Of a stretch of DNA of 64,000 bases, positions 52,241 to 60,633 are shown piece after piece. The number at the start of each line of letters is the position of its first letter. Positions within the stretch are counted from its first letter, which is position 1. Both the position numbers and the translations under genes were made by a program. Source of the DNA: Cellulosilyticum sp. I15G10I2. Lineage in GTDB: Bacteria > Bacillota > Clostridia > Lachnospirales > Cellulosilyticaceae. The stretch lies in assembly GCF_900095725.1 (NCBI RefSeq), contig NZ_FMMP01000006.1:806001-870000 (forward strand). Reading direction: 5' to 3'. The notes under the pieces are model-generated. The model ran no database searches. It saw only the letters and a list, made by a program, of their open reading frames with translations, and was not told where the DNA came from.

Positions 52241-53119
52241 TTATTTCATTTTATCCCTTAACATTTGAACTGACTCTTTAGCCATATAATCCATCTCTTC
52301 CGTAGTTGCATTCTTACTAATATCCCGCCAAACTTTAATATCTCGACCTACTTCTCCACCCATCTTAATAAATGGTTCCATTACAATTGCACCCTCATAA
52401 TGAATAGCTTTTAATGCCGTTGTAATTTCATCCCATGGCATTCTTCCATTTATGCTTGGGGGCTTTCGATTTGATTCGCCTACATGAAAATGTCCCAAAT
52501 ATTCATTTCCAACTTGTTTAATTGCCTTTTCAAAACTATCTTCCTCAATATTCATATGATATGTATCTAAAAGAACCTTTAAATTAGGACTATCTACCAT
52601 TTTTACATATTCCATTGCCTCTTCCGCTGTATTAAGTAACGATTGCTCATATCTATTCACTACTTCAACAGCATATGTTATCCCGTATTTTTCTGCAACT
52701 TTCATTATTTCTTTAATAGAGGCTACCGAACGGGCCAATTCAGCGCTTTTATCCTTTATACCATCCTGAGGTGTATTATTCCATGCGCCAACATTTACAC
52801 CTGAATACATTTTTGCTCCCATCTCTTTCATTATATCAAATGTTTTTAGAGTAAAATCAATGCCGTTATTGCGAATCTTCTCATCCTCAGATGATAAATC
52901 ATACGCCTTGCCTAATCCAACTGAAAATGTCAATTCTATACCCACATCATTTGCTGCTTTGGCAATCATATCTCTTTCCTGTTTGCTTTTTGCTAACAAA
53001 GGGCCTGGTGCAACTTCTAAAATATCAAATCCAAGTGCTCTAACTTTTTTTATTAATGGTATAATATCTGTGCCCCAATTCTCAGTAAAATATCCGTAAT
53101 GAATGCCTATTTTATTCAT
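52241..53119 (-). CDS. Ketose 3-epimerase (allulose/tagatose type)
   Basis: 292 residues from ATG 53119 (GGGGGGATGTAT). TIM-barrel with the metal/catalytic set of D-allulose/D-tagatose 3-epimerases at about Glu152 (VEVVNRYE), Asp185 (LLDTYHMN), His212 (HFHVGESNR) and Glu248 (VMEPF). Interconverts fructose/allulose or related ketoses. First gene of the operon with the LacI fusion and the lyxose isomerase. Confidence 0.88.
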   Translation of the reverse strand: MNKIGIHYGYFTENWGTDIIPLIKKVRALGFDILEVAPGPLLAKSKQERDMIAKAANDVGIELTFSVGLGKAYDLSSEDEKIRNNGIDFTLKTFDIMKEMGAKMYSGVNVGAWNNTPQDGIKDKSAELARSVASIKEIMKVAEKYGITYAVEVVNRYEQSLLNTAEEAMEYVKMVDSPNLKVLLDTYHMNIEEDSFEKAIKQVGNEYLGHFHVGESNRKPPSINGRMPWDEITTALKAIHYEGAIVMEPFIKMGGEVGRDIKVWRDISKNATTEEMDYMAKESVQMLRDKMK

Positions 53120-53152
53120 ATACATCCCCCCTATAAATTTGTTTAATTATCG

Positions 53153-53204
53153 TTAATACTTTTATTAAAAACAATTTATAAATTGTTTTTAATAAAAGTA
53201 TTAA
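53153..53204. repeat. 52-bp perfect palindrome in the epimerase leader
   Basis: Every base from 53153 to 53178 is complementary to 53204-53179, with no loop. AT-rich (centre TTTA-TAAA). It lies between the promoter and the epimerase start, so it would form a long hairpin in the mRNA leader or bind a dimeric protein. Confidence 0.9.
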
Positions 53205-53211
53205 TAATTGA

Positions 53212-53240
53212 ATTATAATCTACATCTCATTCAAAAACAA
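53212..53240 (-). promoter_or_regulatory. Promoter of the epimerase operon
   Basis: TATAAT (minus strand, 53212-53217) with TTGTTT (53235-53240) 17 bp upstream. Confidence 0.65.
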
Positions 53241-53261
53241 TATGATTTCATTAGTAATTCA

Positions 53262-53275
53262 TTGAAACGTTTCAA
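53262..53275. promoter_or_regulatory. LacI-type operator upstream of the epimerase operon
   Basis: TTGAAACGTTTCAA, a perfect palindrome with the central CG typical of LacI-family operators, 22 bases upstream of the promoter -35. The likely binder is the LacI fusion protein of this operon; CcpA is an alternative. Confidence 0.75.
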
Positions 53276-53459
53276 AATTCCTGTTAATGTACCATTAAAA
53301 ATCTTTATTTTTATATTTACACTTTTGCTTATATTATGGAACTCAATTTTCTACTTCATTTTATTGCATATTGATAATAAGTTCAGACGAATTTTCTTTA
53401 TTTACTGAAAAGATATTTCCCTCATTGCTAAAAGATTAATTAGTTTCTGATGTACGGGC

Positions 53460-53486
53460 ACAATTTTAGGCACCCTTTCATACAAT
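53460..53486 (+). promoter_or_regulatory. Sigma-E/sigma-K-type promoter of sigK
   Basis: AC (53460-53461) followed after 17 bases by CATACAAT (53479-53486), matching mother-cell promoter patterns. The sigK ribosome site is 21 bases further on. Confidence 0.65.
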
Positions 53487-53522
53487 GATTATGAGCCCTT
53501 TTTTGTGGAGGTGTGCCTTATT

Positions 53523-53840
53523 ATGCTACCTTTTTTTTGCTTTTCGTATTTTAGCAACATATCTTCATTCCCTCAGCCATTATCTGCTGAAGAAGAAAAG
53601 CATTATCTAGATTTATATAAAGATGGAAATGAAGAAGCAAAAAATACATTAATAGAAAGAAATTTGAGACTTGTGGCACACATTGTAAAGAAATATAGTA
53701 ACTTAAATAGTGACATGGATGACCTGATTTCTATAGGAACCATTGGTTTAATAAAAGGTATCACATCATTTGACCCTAATAAATGCACTAGGCTTGCAAC
53801 TTACGCTGCCCGTTGTATAGAAAATGCTATAGCCACATAG
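53523..53840 (+). CDS. sigK: Sigma-K, 5' fragment (interrupted sporulation sigma factor)
   Basis: Residues 1-101 are Sig[35 protein letters not shown] and [14 protein letters not shown], then [11 protein letters not shown]. After the codons for Cys-Ile-Glu-Asn (to about 53825) the family sequence (E-I-L..) is replaced and the frame stops at 53840. ATG 53523 follows GGAGGTG. In Bacillus, skin splits sigK at this point. The 3' half is not in the window, so the gene needs excision of the element to its right. Confidence 0.92.
   Translation: MLPFFCFSYFSNISSFPQPLSAEEEKHYLDLYKDGNEEAKNTLIERNLRLVAHIVKKYSNLNSDMDDLISIGTIGLIKGITSFDPNKCTRLATYAARCIENAIAT
53820..53832. other. Left junction of the sigK element
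   Basis: SigK homology ends at codon Asn (53823-53825). The crossover lies in or next to AAATGCTATA. The partner site is off the window to the right. Confidence 0.75.
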
Positions 53841-53903
53841 CGGAAACAGTATATTATAAATTTAACTACAACTTCCTTGAATCTCAAGACGCAGGAAATA
53901 CCA

Positions 53904-54274
53904 TGGGTAGCAGGTTACGCTACATGCGAAAAAAAGCCAAGCTTACGCAGAAGCAATTGGCTGATTTAACTGATATTGATATATGTACAATTAAAAGAAT
54001 AGAAAGTGATAAGGTTATTTCTACTCTAACCATATATGATAAAATAATAGCTGCACTTGGTATTGATCCGGCTTTAATCTATAATGACTATTATAAGTTT
54101 ATAAGTTCAGATTATTCTTCAGTAATAAAAAGACTCCGTAAGGATAGACAACTGACACAAAAGCAGTTTGGTGAGCTATTAAATGTTCATCTCAAAACTA
54201 TCCTAAGATGGGAAAAAGGAACTGCTGCTCCAAGTGAAGATCACTACGAAAAGTTAAAAAAGCTTATTTTATAG
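53904..54274 (+). CDS. Double HTH (XRE) regulator
   Basis: 123 residues with two XRE helix-turn-helix units (LTQKQLADLTDIDICTIKRIE and LTQKQFGELLNVHLKTILRWE). Reads away from sigK and starts 75 bp inside the element. Could control excision or the cassette region. An upstream frame start at 53813 overlaps sigK and is unlikely. Confidence 0.8.
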
Positions 54275-54296
54275 ATTGATATATTAAACAAATAAT

Positions 54297-54434
54297 CTTG
54301 AACCCCATCAAGACTCTGATATGCTTGCATTGCGTCTATGACGCCAAATACGTCGTCAACTGCACTTTGTTCTATTTCTAGAACTTACAGTTAACGAGGC
54401 TGCTGCCAAAGCGAACTTGAGCGCATTATTATTT
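54297..54434 (-). repeat. attC-like repeat A (degenerate)
   Basis: Shares GCCAAAGCGAACTTGAG with repeats C and E, and CTTGAAC for the outer box. The outer boxes have decayed. Follows the 3' end of the minus-strand GNAT cassette. Confidence 0.6.
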
Positions 54435-54447
54435 CTTAAGAAGGATA

Positions 54448-54903
54448 TTATTGTACCCTATATATTAACTTTGGCACTTTTCTTCCTTTAATAACAAGTG
54501 AATCTACTTCACCACATGTCTTTGCACCAAGTTTTATGTAAAATTCTTTTGCTTGTTGACTTGTCACCAATGCGAATTCTTTAATATTCAGTACCTTACA
54601 TTCACTAATCATATGGTTCCACAACATCTTTCCATATCCCTTTCCGATATATTGCGGCTCTATAAAAAGATACTCTAAAGATATCTCTCTTTCATTAATT
54701 AGTAACCCATAAAAACCAACTATAATATCTTTATCTATGATAATATAGGTTGAATTTTTTTCTATATAATCTTCTGAAATTTTATATACAGACTTAAATT
54801 TCTTCATAAATTGAAAATTATAACCCCAATATGCCTCAGATCTAATAGCTATTTTAGTTAATATCAAGGCGTCTTTTGGCTCTGCGCGAACTATGCTCTT
54901 CAT
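54448..54903 (-). CDS. GNAT N-acetyltransferase (cassette gene)
   Basis: 151 residues with the GNAT acetyl-CoA loop QYIGKGYGKMLW (about 80-91) and the domain start KSIVRAEPKDALILTKIA. Substrate unknown. Followed by repeat A and preceded by repeat B, so it forms one cassette. Confidence 0.85.
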   Translation of the reverse strand: MKSIVRAEPKDALILTKIAIRSEAYWGYNFQFMKKFKSVYKISEDYIEKNSTYIIIDKDIIVGFYGLLINEREISLEYLFIEPQYIGKGYGKMLWNHMISECKVLNIKEFALVTSQQAKEFYIKLGAKTCGEVDSLVIKGRKVPKLIYRVQ

Positions 54904-54982
54904 TATTGTTTTCCTTCCTTACAATAAAATGTTATGTTATTGCATTATTAATTTAATCCACGACTACCGTAGAGTGAGCATG

Positions 54983-55093
54983 TTATATAACGGTCCGTAT
55001 CTTCGACGGCTCTGAACTGTACTCGCAGAGCCCTTCTTCGCAGCGGTGCTTGCACCCAGTGAAGAGATGAGCGCAGCGAACCACAATGTCTAA
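54983..55093 (-). repeat. attC-like repeat B (degenerate)
   Basis: Shares the outer block TAACGG-TCCGTA with repeat D, contains the hairpin GGCTCTG/CAGAGCC, and ends GCGAACCACAATGTCTAAT. Lies directly after the Doc gene (minus strand). Confidence 0.55.
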
Positions 55094-55177
55094 TTCCCAA
55101 CCATTATGTTTTTTAATGTTACTAATGTATATCCCTCCAAAAATTTCACCTCTCATAATACAAAAGACCATAAACTG

Positions 55178-55564
55178 TTAGTCAAAATGTTTACGGTCTT
55201 TTATCCAATGAAGTATATTAATTTGTTTATATTCTCCTGCTGCAGTTCCTAATCCTAAATCTATGAGCTCCTGTTGCGTATACTTTATTTGTATATTATT
55301 CAGCTTTAACAAAAGGAGCATTATTGCTATACCTATTCGCTTGTTACCATCAACAAAGCCATGGTTCTGAATTAAAGAATATGTTATCGCTGCAATTTTT
55401 TCTTCAACCGTTGGATATAAGTCTTTTCCATCATAACTTACATAAGCTTTATTTAAAGCGCTTTCAACTAAGTTTCTATCTCTAAGTCCATGGCTACCAC
55501 CTGTTTGTTGAATAATTTTATTATGAAACAATATAATATTGTCCAAATCAACTGACTTCATCAT
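55178..55564 (-). CDS. Doc/Fic-type death-on-curing toxin (cassette gene)
   Basis: 128 residues with the Fic motif HGFVDGNKRIGIA (about 75-87) and the usual Doc start. Doc toxins phosphorylate EF-Tu. Overlaps its antitoxin by four bases. Type II toxin-antitoxin pairs commonly stabilise cassette arrays. Confidence 0.88.
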   Translation of the reverse strand: MMKSVDLDNIILFHNKIIQQTGGSHGLRDRNLVESALNKAYVSYDGKDLYPTVEEKIAAITYSLIQNHGFVDGNKRIGIAIMLLLLKLNNIQIKYTQQELIDLGLGTAAGEYKQINILHWIKDRKHFD

Positions 55565-55734
55565 TTGCTCAATTCCTCTAACGCTTTCTTATTGTCTATA
55601 ATAACATCATCCATCATTTTTTCTAATTCTTTCTGATTCTTCATATCTAAATATTCGATAAAATCAATAGCTTCTTTTTTCTTATCTTCTGGTAATTTCA
55701 TAAAAACGTCTAATAATTTCTCTGCCAAAGACAT
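55561..55734 (-). CDS. Antitoxin of the Doc pair
   Basis: 57 residues, start at ATG 55734 or GTG 55746. Helical, Lys/Glu-rich (MSLAEKLLDVFMKLPEDKKKE). Precedes and overlaps Doc. Not Phd-like in detail, but the usual antitoxin position and size. Confidence 0.7.
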   Translation of the reverse strand: MSLAEKLLDVFMKLPEDKKKEAIDFIEYLDMKNQKELEKMMDDVIIDNKKALEELSK

Positions 55735-55807
55735 ACCCTCACCCACTTCTTAGTTTTCTTAATAAAATTATACAGAATAAATTGAAATAATACTAGGTCT
55801 AAATTGC

Positions 55808-55936
55808 AGATAACGTCTCCGCACTCAAGACGTTTCTCATCCTTAGATAGCTCTTATCTTAGGCTGAGAAATGTGCTTTGCTTCTCCGAAGGCTTGACCT
55901 AAAACAGACAAAGCGAACTTGAGTGAATTGTTAGCC
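55808..55936 (-). repeat. attC-like repeat C
   Basis: 129 bp from AGATAAC to GTTAGCC, with inner arms CACTCAAG / CTTGAGTG and a long perfect inner hairpin (CCTTAGATA / TATCTTAGG). Follows the two-gene cassette at 55994-56509. Confidence 0.75.
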
Positions 55937-55993
55937 GAAGCATACCCATTTGTCACTACCTAGTTAAATTACCTGTTTCATCTTCCATATAGC

Positions 55994-56209
55994 TCATATC
56001 TCACAATCTGCATGACTTTCATCTGGGTATTCAATCAATAACTTCTCTTGGACCTCTCTAGCCCTTTCGAAGCTAGTGACCAATCCTCTAAAAGATAGAT
56101 CAGAACTTAAAAACGCTTTATCAAATCCACCACAATTTAATATAGCACTGATTCCAGAAAAATCTTCTATGAGATCATACCCACAGAATTCAAATCTATT
56201 ATCAAGCAT
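55994..56209 (-). CDS. Cassette protein of unknown function
   Basis: 71 residues (MLDNRFEFCGYDLIEDFSGI). Pairs with the 96-residue gene ten bases upstream. No family recognised. Confidence 0.65.
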   Translation of the reverse strand: MLDNRFEFCGYDLIEDFSGISAILNCGGFDKAFLSSDLSFRGLVTSFERAREVQEKLLIEYPDESHADCEI

Positions 56210-56218
56210 AACGCTCTC

Positions 56219-56509
56219 TTACTCCATATTGGGCTTATATAAAACAGCGAGAATCTGCTTCTCAGCAATATGCCCTGTTCTTAGGATTAGCCACTCAAGA
56301 TTCTTGTATATGCTATATTGCATTTCGTTTGGCACTAGATTCTCAAAATCATCGTCACTTTCAGGTTTAAATACCTGTGGACACAAAACACAATCTATTG
56401 ATACTAACTCTCTAAGCTGATAAAGTTTGGACCACTCAACAAATATTGTCCAAGTATCTCCATAAGACGAATCAAATTTTTCAACTGCCATGAATCCAAT
56501 ATCTTGCAT
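56219..56509 (-). CDS. Cassette protein of unknown function
   Basis: 96 residues, Trp-rich (TWTIFVEWSKLYQL, LEWLILRTGH). Probably works with the 71-residue partner. The second open frame of the same cassette between repeats C and D. Confidence 0.65.
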   Translation of the reverse strand: MQDIGFMAVEKFDSSYGDTWTIFVEWSKLYQLRELVSIDCVLCPQVFKPESDDDFENLVPNEMQYSIYKNLEWLILRTGHIAEKQILAVLYKPNME

Positions 56510-56557
56510 TTTTACCCTCCTTCTTTAATAATAAGGTAAACAGTCTTAATTTGTTTC

Positions 56558-56601
56558 GGCTAACGGTTCCGTACTCCAGACACCAGAGAATTTTGTTAGA
56601 C
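56558..56601 (-). repeat. attC-like repeat D (short)
   Basis: GGCTAAC (56558-56564) to GTTAGAC (56595-56601), containing CCGTACTCC; same outer boxes as repeat E but only 44 bp. Follows the second GNAT. Confidence 0.65.
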
Positions 56602-56667
56602 GGTGGATAATACGGGCCTTTACTGAAGCCAAAGTTAATACCTATCCCCTTCACTTAACAATTGCTA

Positions 56668-57126
56668 TCATTTTATTTCTTTTGCATATTTAAACATTGT
56701 TAGTATATCTGAGTGCTTGTATTCTCCTACTTTAATATACCCCATCTTTTCATAAAAATAATGATTTCTTACACTCTCAAACGGAGTAATCAATTCCCAT
56801 TTTTTAACTTTAGGAGTATCCTTTTCAATAACTTCAATGGCTTTCTGACCTATTCCAAGATTATGGAATTCTGGAACAACACACAAAACTCTTAAATAGT
56901 AATTTTCTTCATCTATTTCACGAATTATTATGTCCCCAACTATCTCACAATTACATTCAATAACATAGACTATACAATTACTTATGTAATTAAACATGTC
57001 TTCTTTTGATTCGTTATAAGATGGGCATTCATTATACTTTATATAATCCTCATAAAAACTTCTATTTTGTACCTCAATTAACTTGTCTATATCCTCAATA
57101 ACTGCCCTTCTAAAATTAATATTCAT
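56668..57126 (-). CDS. GNAT N-acetyltransferase (cassette gene)
   Basis: 152 residues with VVPEFHNLGIGQKAIEVIE (acetyl-CoA loop, about 82-100) and the ending YEKMGYIKVGEY. Substrate unknown. Different from the GNAT at 54448. One cassette between repeats D and E. Confidence 0.85.
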   Translation of the reverse strand: MNINFRRAVIEDIDKLIEVQNRSFYEDYIKYNECPSYNESKEDMFNYISNCIVYVIECNCEIVGDIIIREIDEENYYLRVLCVVPEFHNLGIGQKAIEVIEKDTPKVKKWELITPFESVRNHYFYEKMGYIKVGEYKHSDILTMFKYAKEIK

Positions 57127-57163
57127 CAGAATGAGCCCTTTCTAAATTATAGTATTATCTATC

Positions 57164-57299
57164 GCCTAACGTTCTCGCACTCAAGACGTTCTTAAGCCTT
57201 AGCTAGCTCTTATATTAGGCTTAAGAATGTGCTTTGGCTTCAACTTCTAAAGAGGTGCTACACTAATCAGCCAAAGCGAACTTGAGTGCATTGTTAGAC
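57164..57299 (-). repeat. attC-like repeat E (canonical)
   Basis: 136 bp from GCCTAAC (57164-57170) to GTTAGAC (57293-57299). On the minus strand it reads GTCTAAC..GTTAGGC, fitting the RYYYAAC..GTTRRRY boxes of integron attC sites. Inner arms CACTCAAG / CTTGAGTG and an inner stem CTTAAGCCTTAG / CTTAAG-type repeat are present. Confidence 0.82.
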
Positions 57300-57417
57300 G
57301 ATGGAATCAATGGAAACTACCAATAGCCATTAATCAAAATGGCAAGTTATAATTAATCAATAAATTAGAATTTGTCGTGACAAAGATTATGCTCATAATC
57401 TCTCCAATAAACAAGGA

Positions 57418-57517
57418 TTACTGTACATAATTTTCAAATATTGGTTCAATGTGTTTTTTAATAAACTCTATTCTATCTTTTGCATTTTGTACAAAAATAG
57501 AAGCAATAGAAATGAGG
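57418..57517 (-). pseudogene. 3' remnant of a cassette gene cut by an IS element
   Basis: Minus-strand frame ending at 57418 with a helical tail (AKDRIEFIKKHIEPIFEN) that is open up to the IS3 end at 57518. Its 3' end precedes repeat E, as in the other cassettes. Gene identity unknown. Confidence 0.6.
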
Positions 57518-57574
57518 TGACCCCTTAAAGTTAGACTTTATAGCGTAGTAGTATGAAACTGCTACGCTATTTCT

Positions 57575-58530
57575 TTATGCAGCTTGAAGAGTGAGTCTGT
57601 ATTCAATAGGACTCATCCATCCAAGTGATTGCTTGATTCTCTGTTCGTTATAATATTTTATGTACTTTTCAATTGACGATTTCAACTCTTCATAGCTGTA
57701 ATAAACATTTCCATAATACATCTCTTGTTTCATAATGCCAAAGAAATTTTCCATAACTGAATTATCGTGACAATTTCCTTTACGTGACATACTCTGATAT
57801 ATTTTGTGCGACTTCAGGGTAAATGAATAGTTCTTCATCTGATACGCCCATCCTTGATCTGAATGAAAAGTTCTTCTGTATTTACAATCGGCTGTTATAT
57901 CTATTGCTTCCTCTAAGGCGTTCATTATATTTACAGCTGAAGGTTTTTGTGAAATTCCATAACTTACAATTTTGTGATTATATAGATCATAAACGGATCA
58001 AGGTATAGTTTTTTAATAATCATTCTTCCTTTTTCATCAATTTCATAGTATTTGAATTCAGAAGTATCGGTGGTGATTTTCTGATGTGGAACATTTGTGT
58101 TAAATCGACGATGAATTCTATTCGGAGCCACTGTTCCAACCTTACCTTTGTAGGAACTATATTTTCTACTTTTGCGTGTAAATGAAGTTACCTGAATACC
58201 AAGTTTTTGTACGAGACGTTGTACTTTCTTTTTATTTACAAGCATTCCCTGTTTGCGCAATTCTCCGTAGATTCTACGATATCCAAAGTCTTTGTGTTGA
58301 CTGCGTATTTCCATAATTGTTATTTCTAATTCCTGGTCAGGTTTCTCTCGTTCAAATCTTTTTTGCCAGTACATATAGGTTACCTTAGGAAATCCTGAGA
58401 CAGCGAGAATATCTTTTAATTTGAAGAATCCTCGGAGGCTGTGGATGATTCTCGCTTTTTGCTCTGAGGTGTTCCCTCTAAACGCAACCTCCTCTGTTCT
58501 TTTAAATATGCATTCTCGATTCTTAATTTA
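57575..58530 (-). pseudogene. IS3 orfB transposase, frameshifted
   Basis: Encodes the rve core of IS150-type orfB in pieces: RKQGMLVNKKKVQRLVQ, TDTSEFKYYEID, HSDQGWAYQM, and SRKGNCHDNSVMENFFG with the catalytic acidic residues. A base is missing near 57990 (the frame shifts between IIKKLYLDPFM and MNALEEAIDI) and another shift lies near 58460. Confidence 0.88.
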
Positions 58531-58541
58531 AGATTTTCATC

Positions 58542-58983
58542 TTAAAGCTGCTTTAGATATTCTAAATCAGTATTTAGTTTTTCATTGTTTGCTGGTTTAA
58601 TATCTTTTGATTTCGACACTTTTGAACGCCTGCCCTTTCGCTTAGGTCTCAATGCATCAGGACCAGCAATTCGAAAGTCGTTGACCCATTTATTAATCAA
58701 GGGTGGATTATTCATTCCAACGATTAGAGCTAATTCCTGATATGAAACTTCTGTTGTTAGATATAATTCTACAACATGAAGCTTAAATTCAAAAGTGTAA
58801 GTTTCATTTTCACGAGATACATAATAACCCTTCCGCGTCAAACATCTCATAGGCCTTTACCCATTTTTTTATATTACTTCAGGCCGGAATACTATATTTT
58901 TGTGCTAAGTAAGATTAACCACCTTCGCCATCTAGATATGCTTCAACAACTTTTTGTTTAAACTCAAAACTATATTTTGCCAT
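58542..58983 (-). pseudogene. IS3 orfA with nonsense mutations
   Basis: The natural start at 58983 (MAKYSFEFKQKVVEAYLDGE) is followed by two in-frame stops (TAA after GEGG, TGA after SIPA), leaving only the downstream part open. HTH segment LALIVGMNNPPLINKWV remains. Confidence 0.85.
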
Positions 58984-59118
58984 AAAAACCTGCTAAGAAA
59001 AATCAATACTTTTATAGCAAGTTCTTAAATTTATTGCTCTTCATTTTTTTGCACGCTAATAAGCCAGCACATCTTTTGCTTTTTGTCCCAGCTTAGCTAT
59101 CATTCATTTATAATACCA

Positions 59119-60318
59119 TTATTCTTGATATACCTCTTTTACTCTTGCATAATAAATTCTTAAAAACTTATTTAATCCAGCCACTTTAGCTACTTTACTT
59201 GCTTTACCTTCATTTTCCTTTTTTATTATAAACATATAAACTGCATCTGTCTCTGGTTTTTTACTTTTAAGACATTTCATTACTTCATATCCAGTCTTCC
59301 TCAATGTCGATGATCCACGTTTTGAAATCCTCCGCTTCGTTCCAGTAAACTGTCCCGATTGGTAAGGCGGGGCATCTATGCCTGCATAAGCTATAAGTGC
59401 CTTACCATTATAAAAACGTCGTACATCTCCTATCTCAGCAATTAGTCTTGGTGCTAAGATTTCTCCCACACCTTCCATTGCTCGTACCACTGGATACTCT
59501 TTAAGACTTCTTGCTAATTCTTGCATTTGTGCTAAAATCATAAATAGAGTTCTATCCACTTCGCGAAGAACTCTAACGGCTTCCAATACTAACATTTTGG
59601 TCGATGGGGCATTGGAGTCTAACGTTGGGATACCTTGCTGAGCTAAGGCATAGATAGTTAATGCTTTGCTTTCGCTTTGATGGTATCCTTTATTTTTTGC
59701 CCAGATTTTATAACTGTTAATAAACTGTTTTTCACTTTTATTTGTGATGTTATCATAGTGCCAATATTTTTCCACAAAGTCACATAGTTTATCTTTTTCT
59801 GGTTTATCCGAACGGTTTTTTAATAGAGATTTTATTCCTGGCATTGTATAATCTAGCATATGTGTCAATGCTTGTTTACTTTCTATACGTAATTTTATAT
59901 AGTGAGCATACTGACGTCCAAGCAATCGTAATTGTATATATGTTTCTTCGCTCATTTCCTGACTTCTTAAATGAAACCAATAATCCAATCCATAATTAGC
60001 AATCTTTATTGCATCTAGTTTATCGGTCTTTCCTTTGCGCAAAACAGTACTTGCATACTTCTTCATCACTAATGGATTAATTACAGCTACAAAAAAGCCT
60101 TGAACTTTTAAAAAGGCCAACACTGGAAGATGATAATTCCCTGTGGCTTCCATCACTATCCTAACTTCATCATCTAATCTTTCAATCATCCTTGCTAACT
60201 CGGATAAATCCTTTTCTGTATGACTTATTTCAAAAGGTTTACTTATCACTTCTCCATAGGGTTTTAGAATACACACTGTACTTTTCCCCTTAGAAATATC
60301 AATCCCTACGCTAATCAT
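59119..60318 (-). CDS. IS110-family (DEDD) transposase
   Basis: 399 residues, from ATG 60318 after GGAGGTTGTAT. N-terminal DEDD domain with ISVGIDISKGKST, VRIVMEATGNYHLPV and KTDKLDAIKIANY (acidic catalytic residues). C-terminal transposase_20 with GVGEILAPRLIAEIGD and PPYQSGQ. Intact and probably the youngest insertion here; IS110 elements lack terminal repeats, so its ends are not marked. Confidence 0.92.
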   Translation of the reverse strand: MISVGIDISKGKSTVCILKPYGEVISKPFEISHTEKDLSELARMIERLDDEVRIVMEATGNYHLPVLAFLKVQGFFVAVINPLVMKKYASTVLRKGKTDKLDAIKIANYGLDYWFHLRSQEMSEETYIQLRLLGRQYAHYIKLRIESKQALTHMLDYTMPGIKSLLKNRSDKPEKDKLCDFVEKYWHYDNITNKSEKQFINSYKIWAKNKGYHQSESKALTIYALAQQGIPTLDSNAPSTKMLVLEAVRVLREVDRTLFMILAQMQELARSLKEYPVVRAMEGVGEILAPRLIAEIGDVRRFYNGKALIAYAGIDAPPYQSGQFTGTKRRISKRGSSTLRKTGYEVMKCLKSKKPETDAVYMFIIKKENEGKASKVAKVAGLNKFLRIYYARVKEVYQE

Positions 60319-60580
60319 ATACAACCTCCAATATAAGTTTTGTAATTGTCTCCACCTACACTTATTACCACTCATTTTGGTTCGTTACACGAAAGCCACT
60401 ATTGGTTTCAACCTGCTTAATCGAATGCTTATAATAAGGGATGGCTAACAGTTTTTATGACGGATGTGGTTAATACAAAAACGACCCCGCTAGACCAATT
60501 ACTCCCTTAATTATAATAAAAATAAGTGCAGTTATCTTATCAGGTATACTGACTTAACAACTACACTTTTATAGTACCAA

Positions 60581-60631
60581 AACTGACCTCCCATAAGTTA
60601 GATTTTCAGGTCTAACTTATGGGGGTCAGTT
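60581..60631. repeat. 51-bp inverted repeat built from IS3-type ends
   Basis: AACTGACCTCCCATAAGTTAGA is inverted at 60611-60631 (one bulge), with an eight-base loop. It resembles two IS3-family ends facing outward; could be a short MITE-like remnant or a terminator. Confidence 0.7.
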
Positions 60632-60633
60632 CA

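Larger units (their letters stand above)
57518..59000 (-). mobile_element. Decayed IS3-family (IS150-like) element
   Basis: Left terminal sequence TGACCCCTTAAAGTTAGAC at 57518. orfA and orfB in IS3 order on the minus strand, both broken. A related right-end sequence (TGACCCCCATAAGTTAGA, inverted) is seen only at 60611-60628, beyond the IS110 element, so the original right end is unclear. Confidence 0.8.

Noticed and set aside
53208-53408. 66-codon plus-strand frame before sigK
   Set aside because: It overlaps the predicted promoter and LacI operator of the opposite operon and is only an AT-rich hydrophobic frame without a ribosome site.
53523-53840. sigK as an ordinary pseudogene
   Set aside because: No random decay is seen in the preserved part. 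The break is at the position where sigK is split by skin elements elsewhere, and foreign DNA follows immediately, so an excisable interruption is the better reading.
54983-55171. 62-codon minus-strand frame downstream of Doc
   Set aside because: It lies almost wholly within the attC-like repeat B and its hairpin; the frame is a product of the repeat.
54297-57299. The five repeats as a CRISPR array
   Set aside because: Units are about 44-138 bp, degenerate, far apart and separated by full genes; no short regular repeats or spacers and no cas genes.
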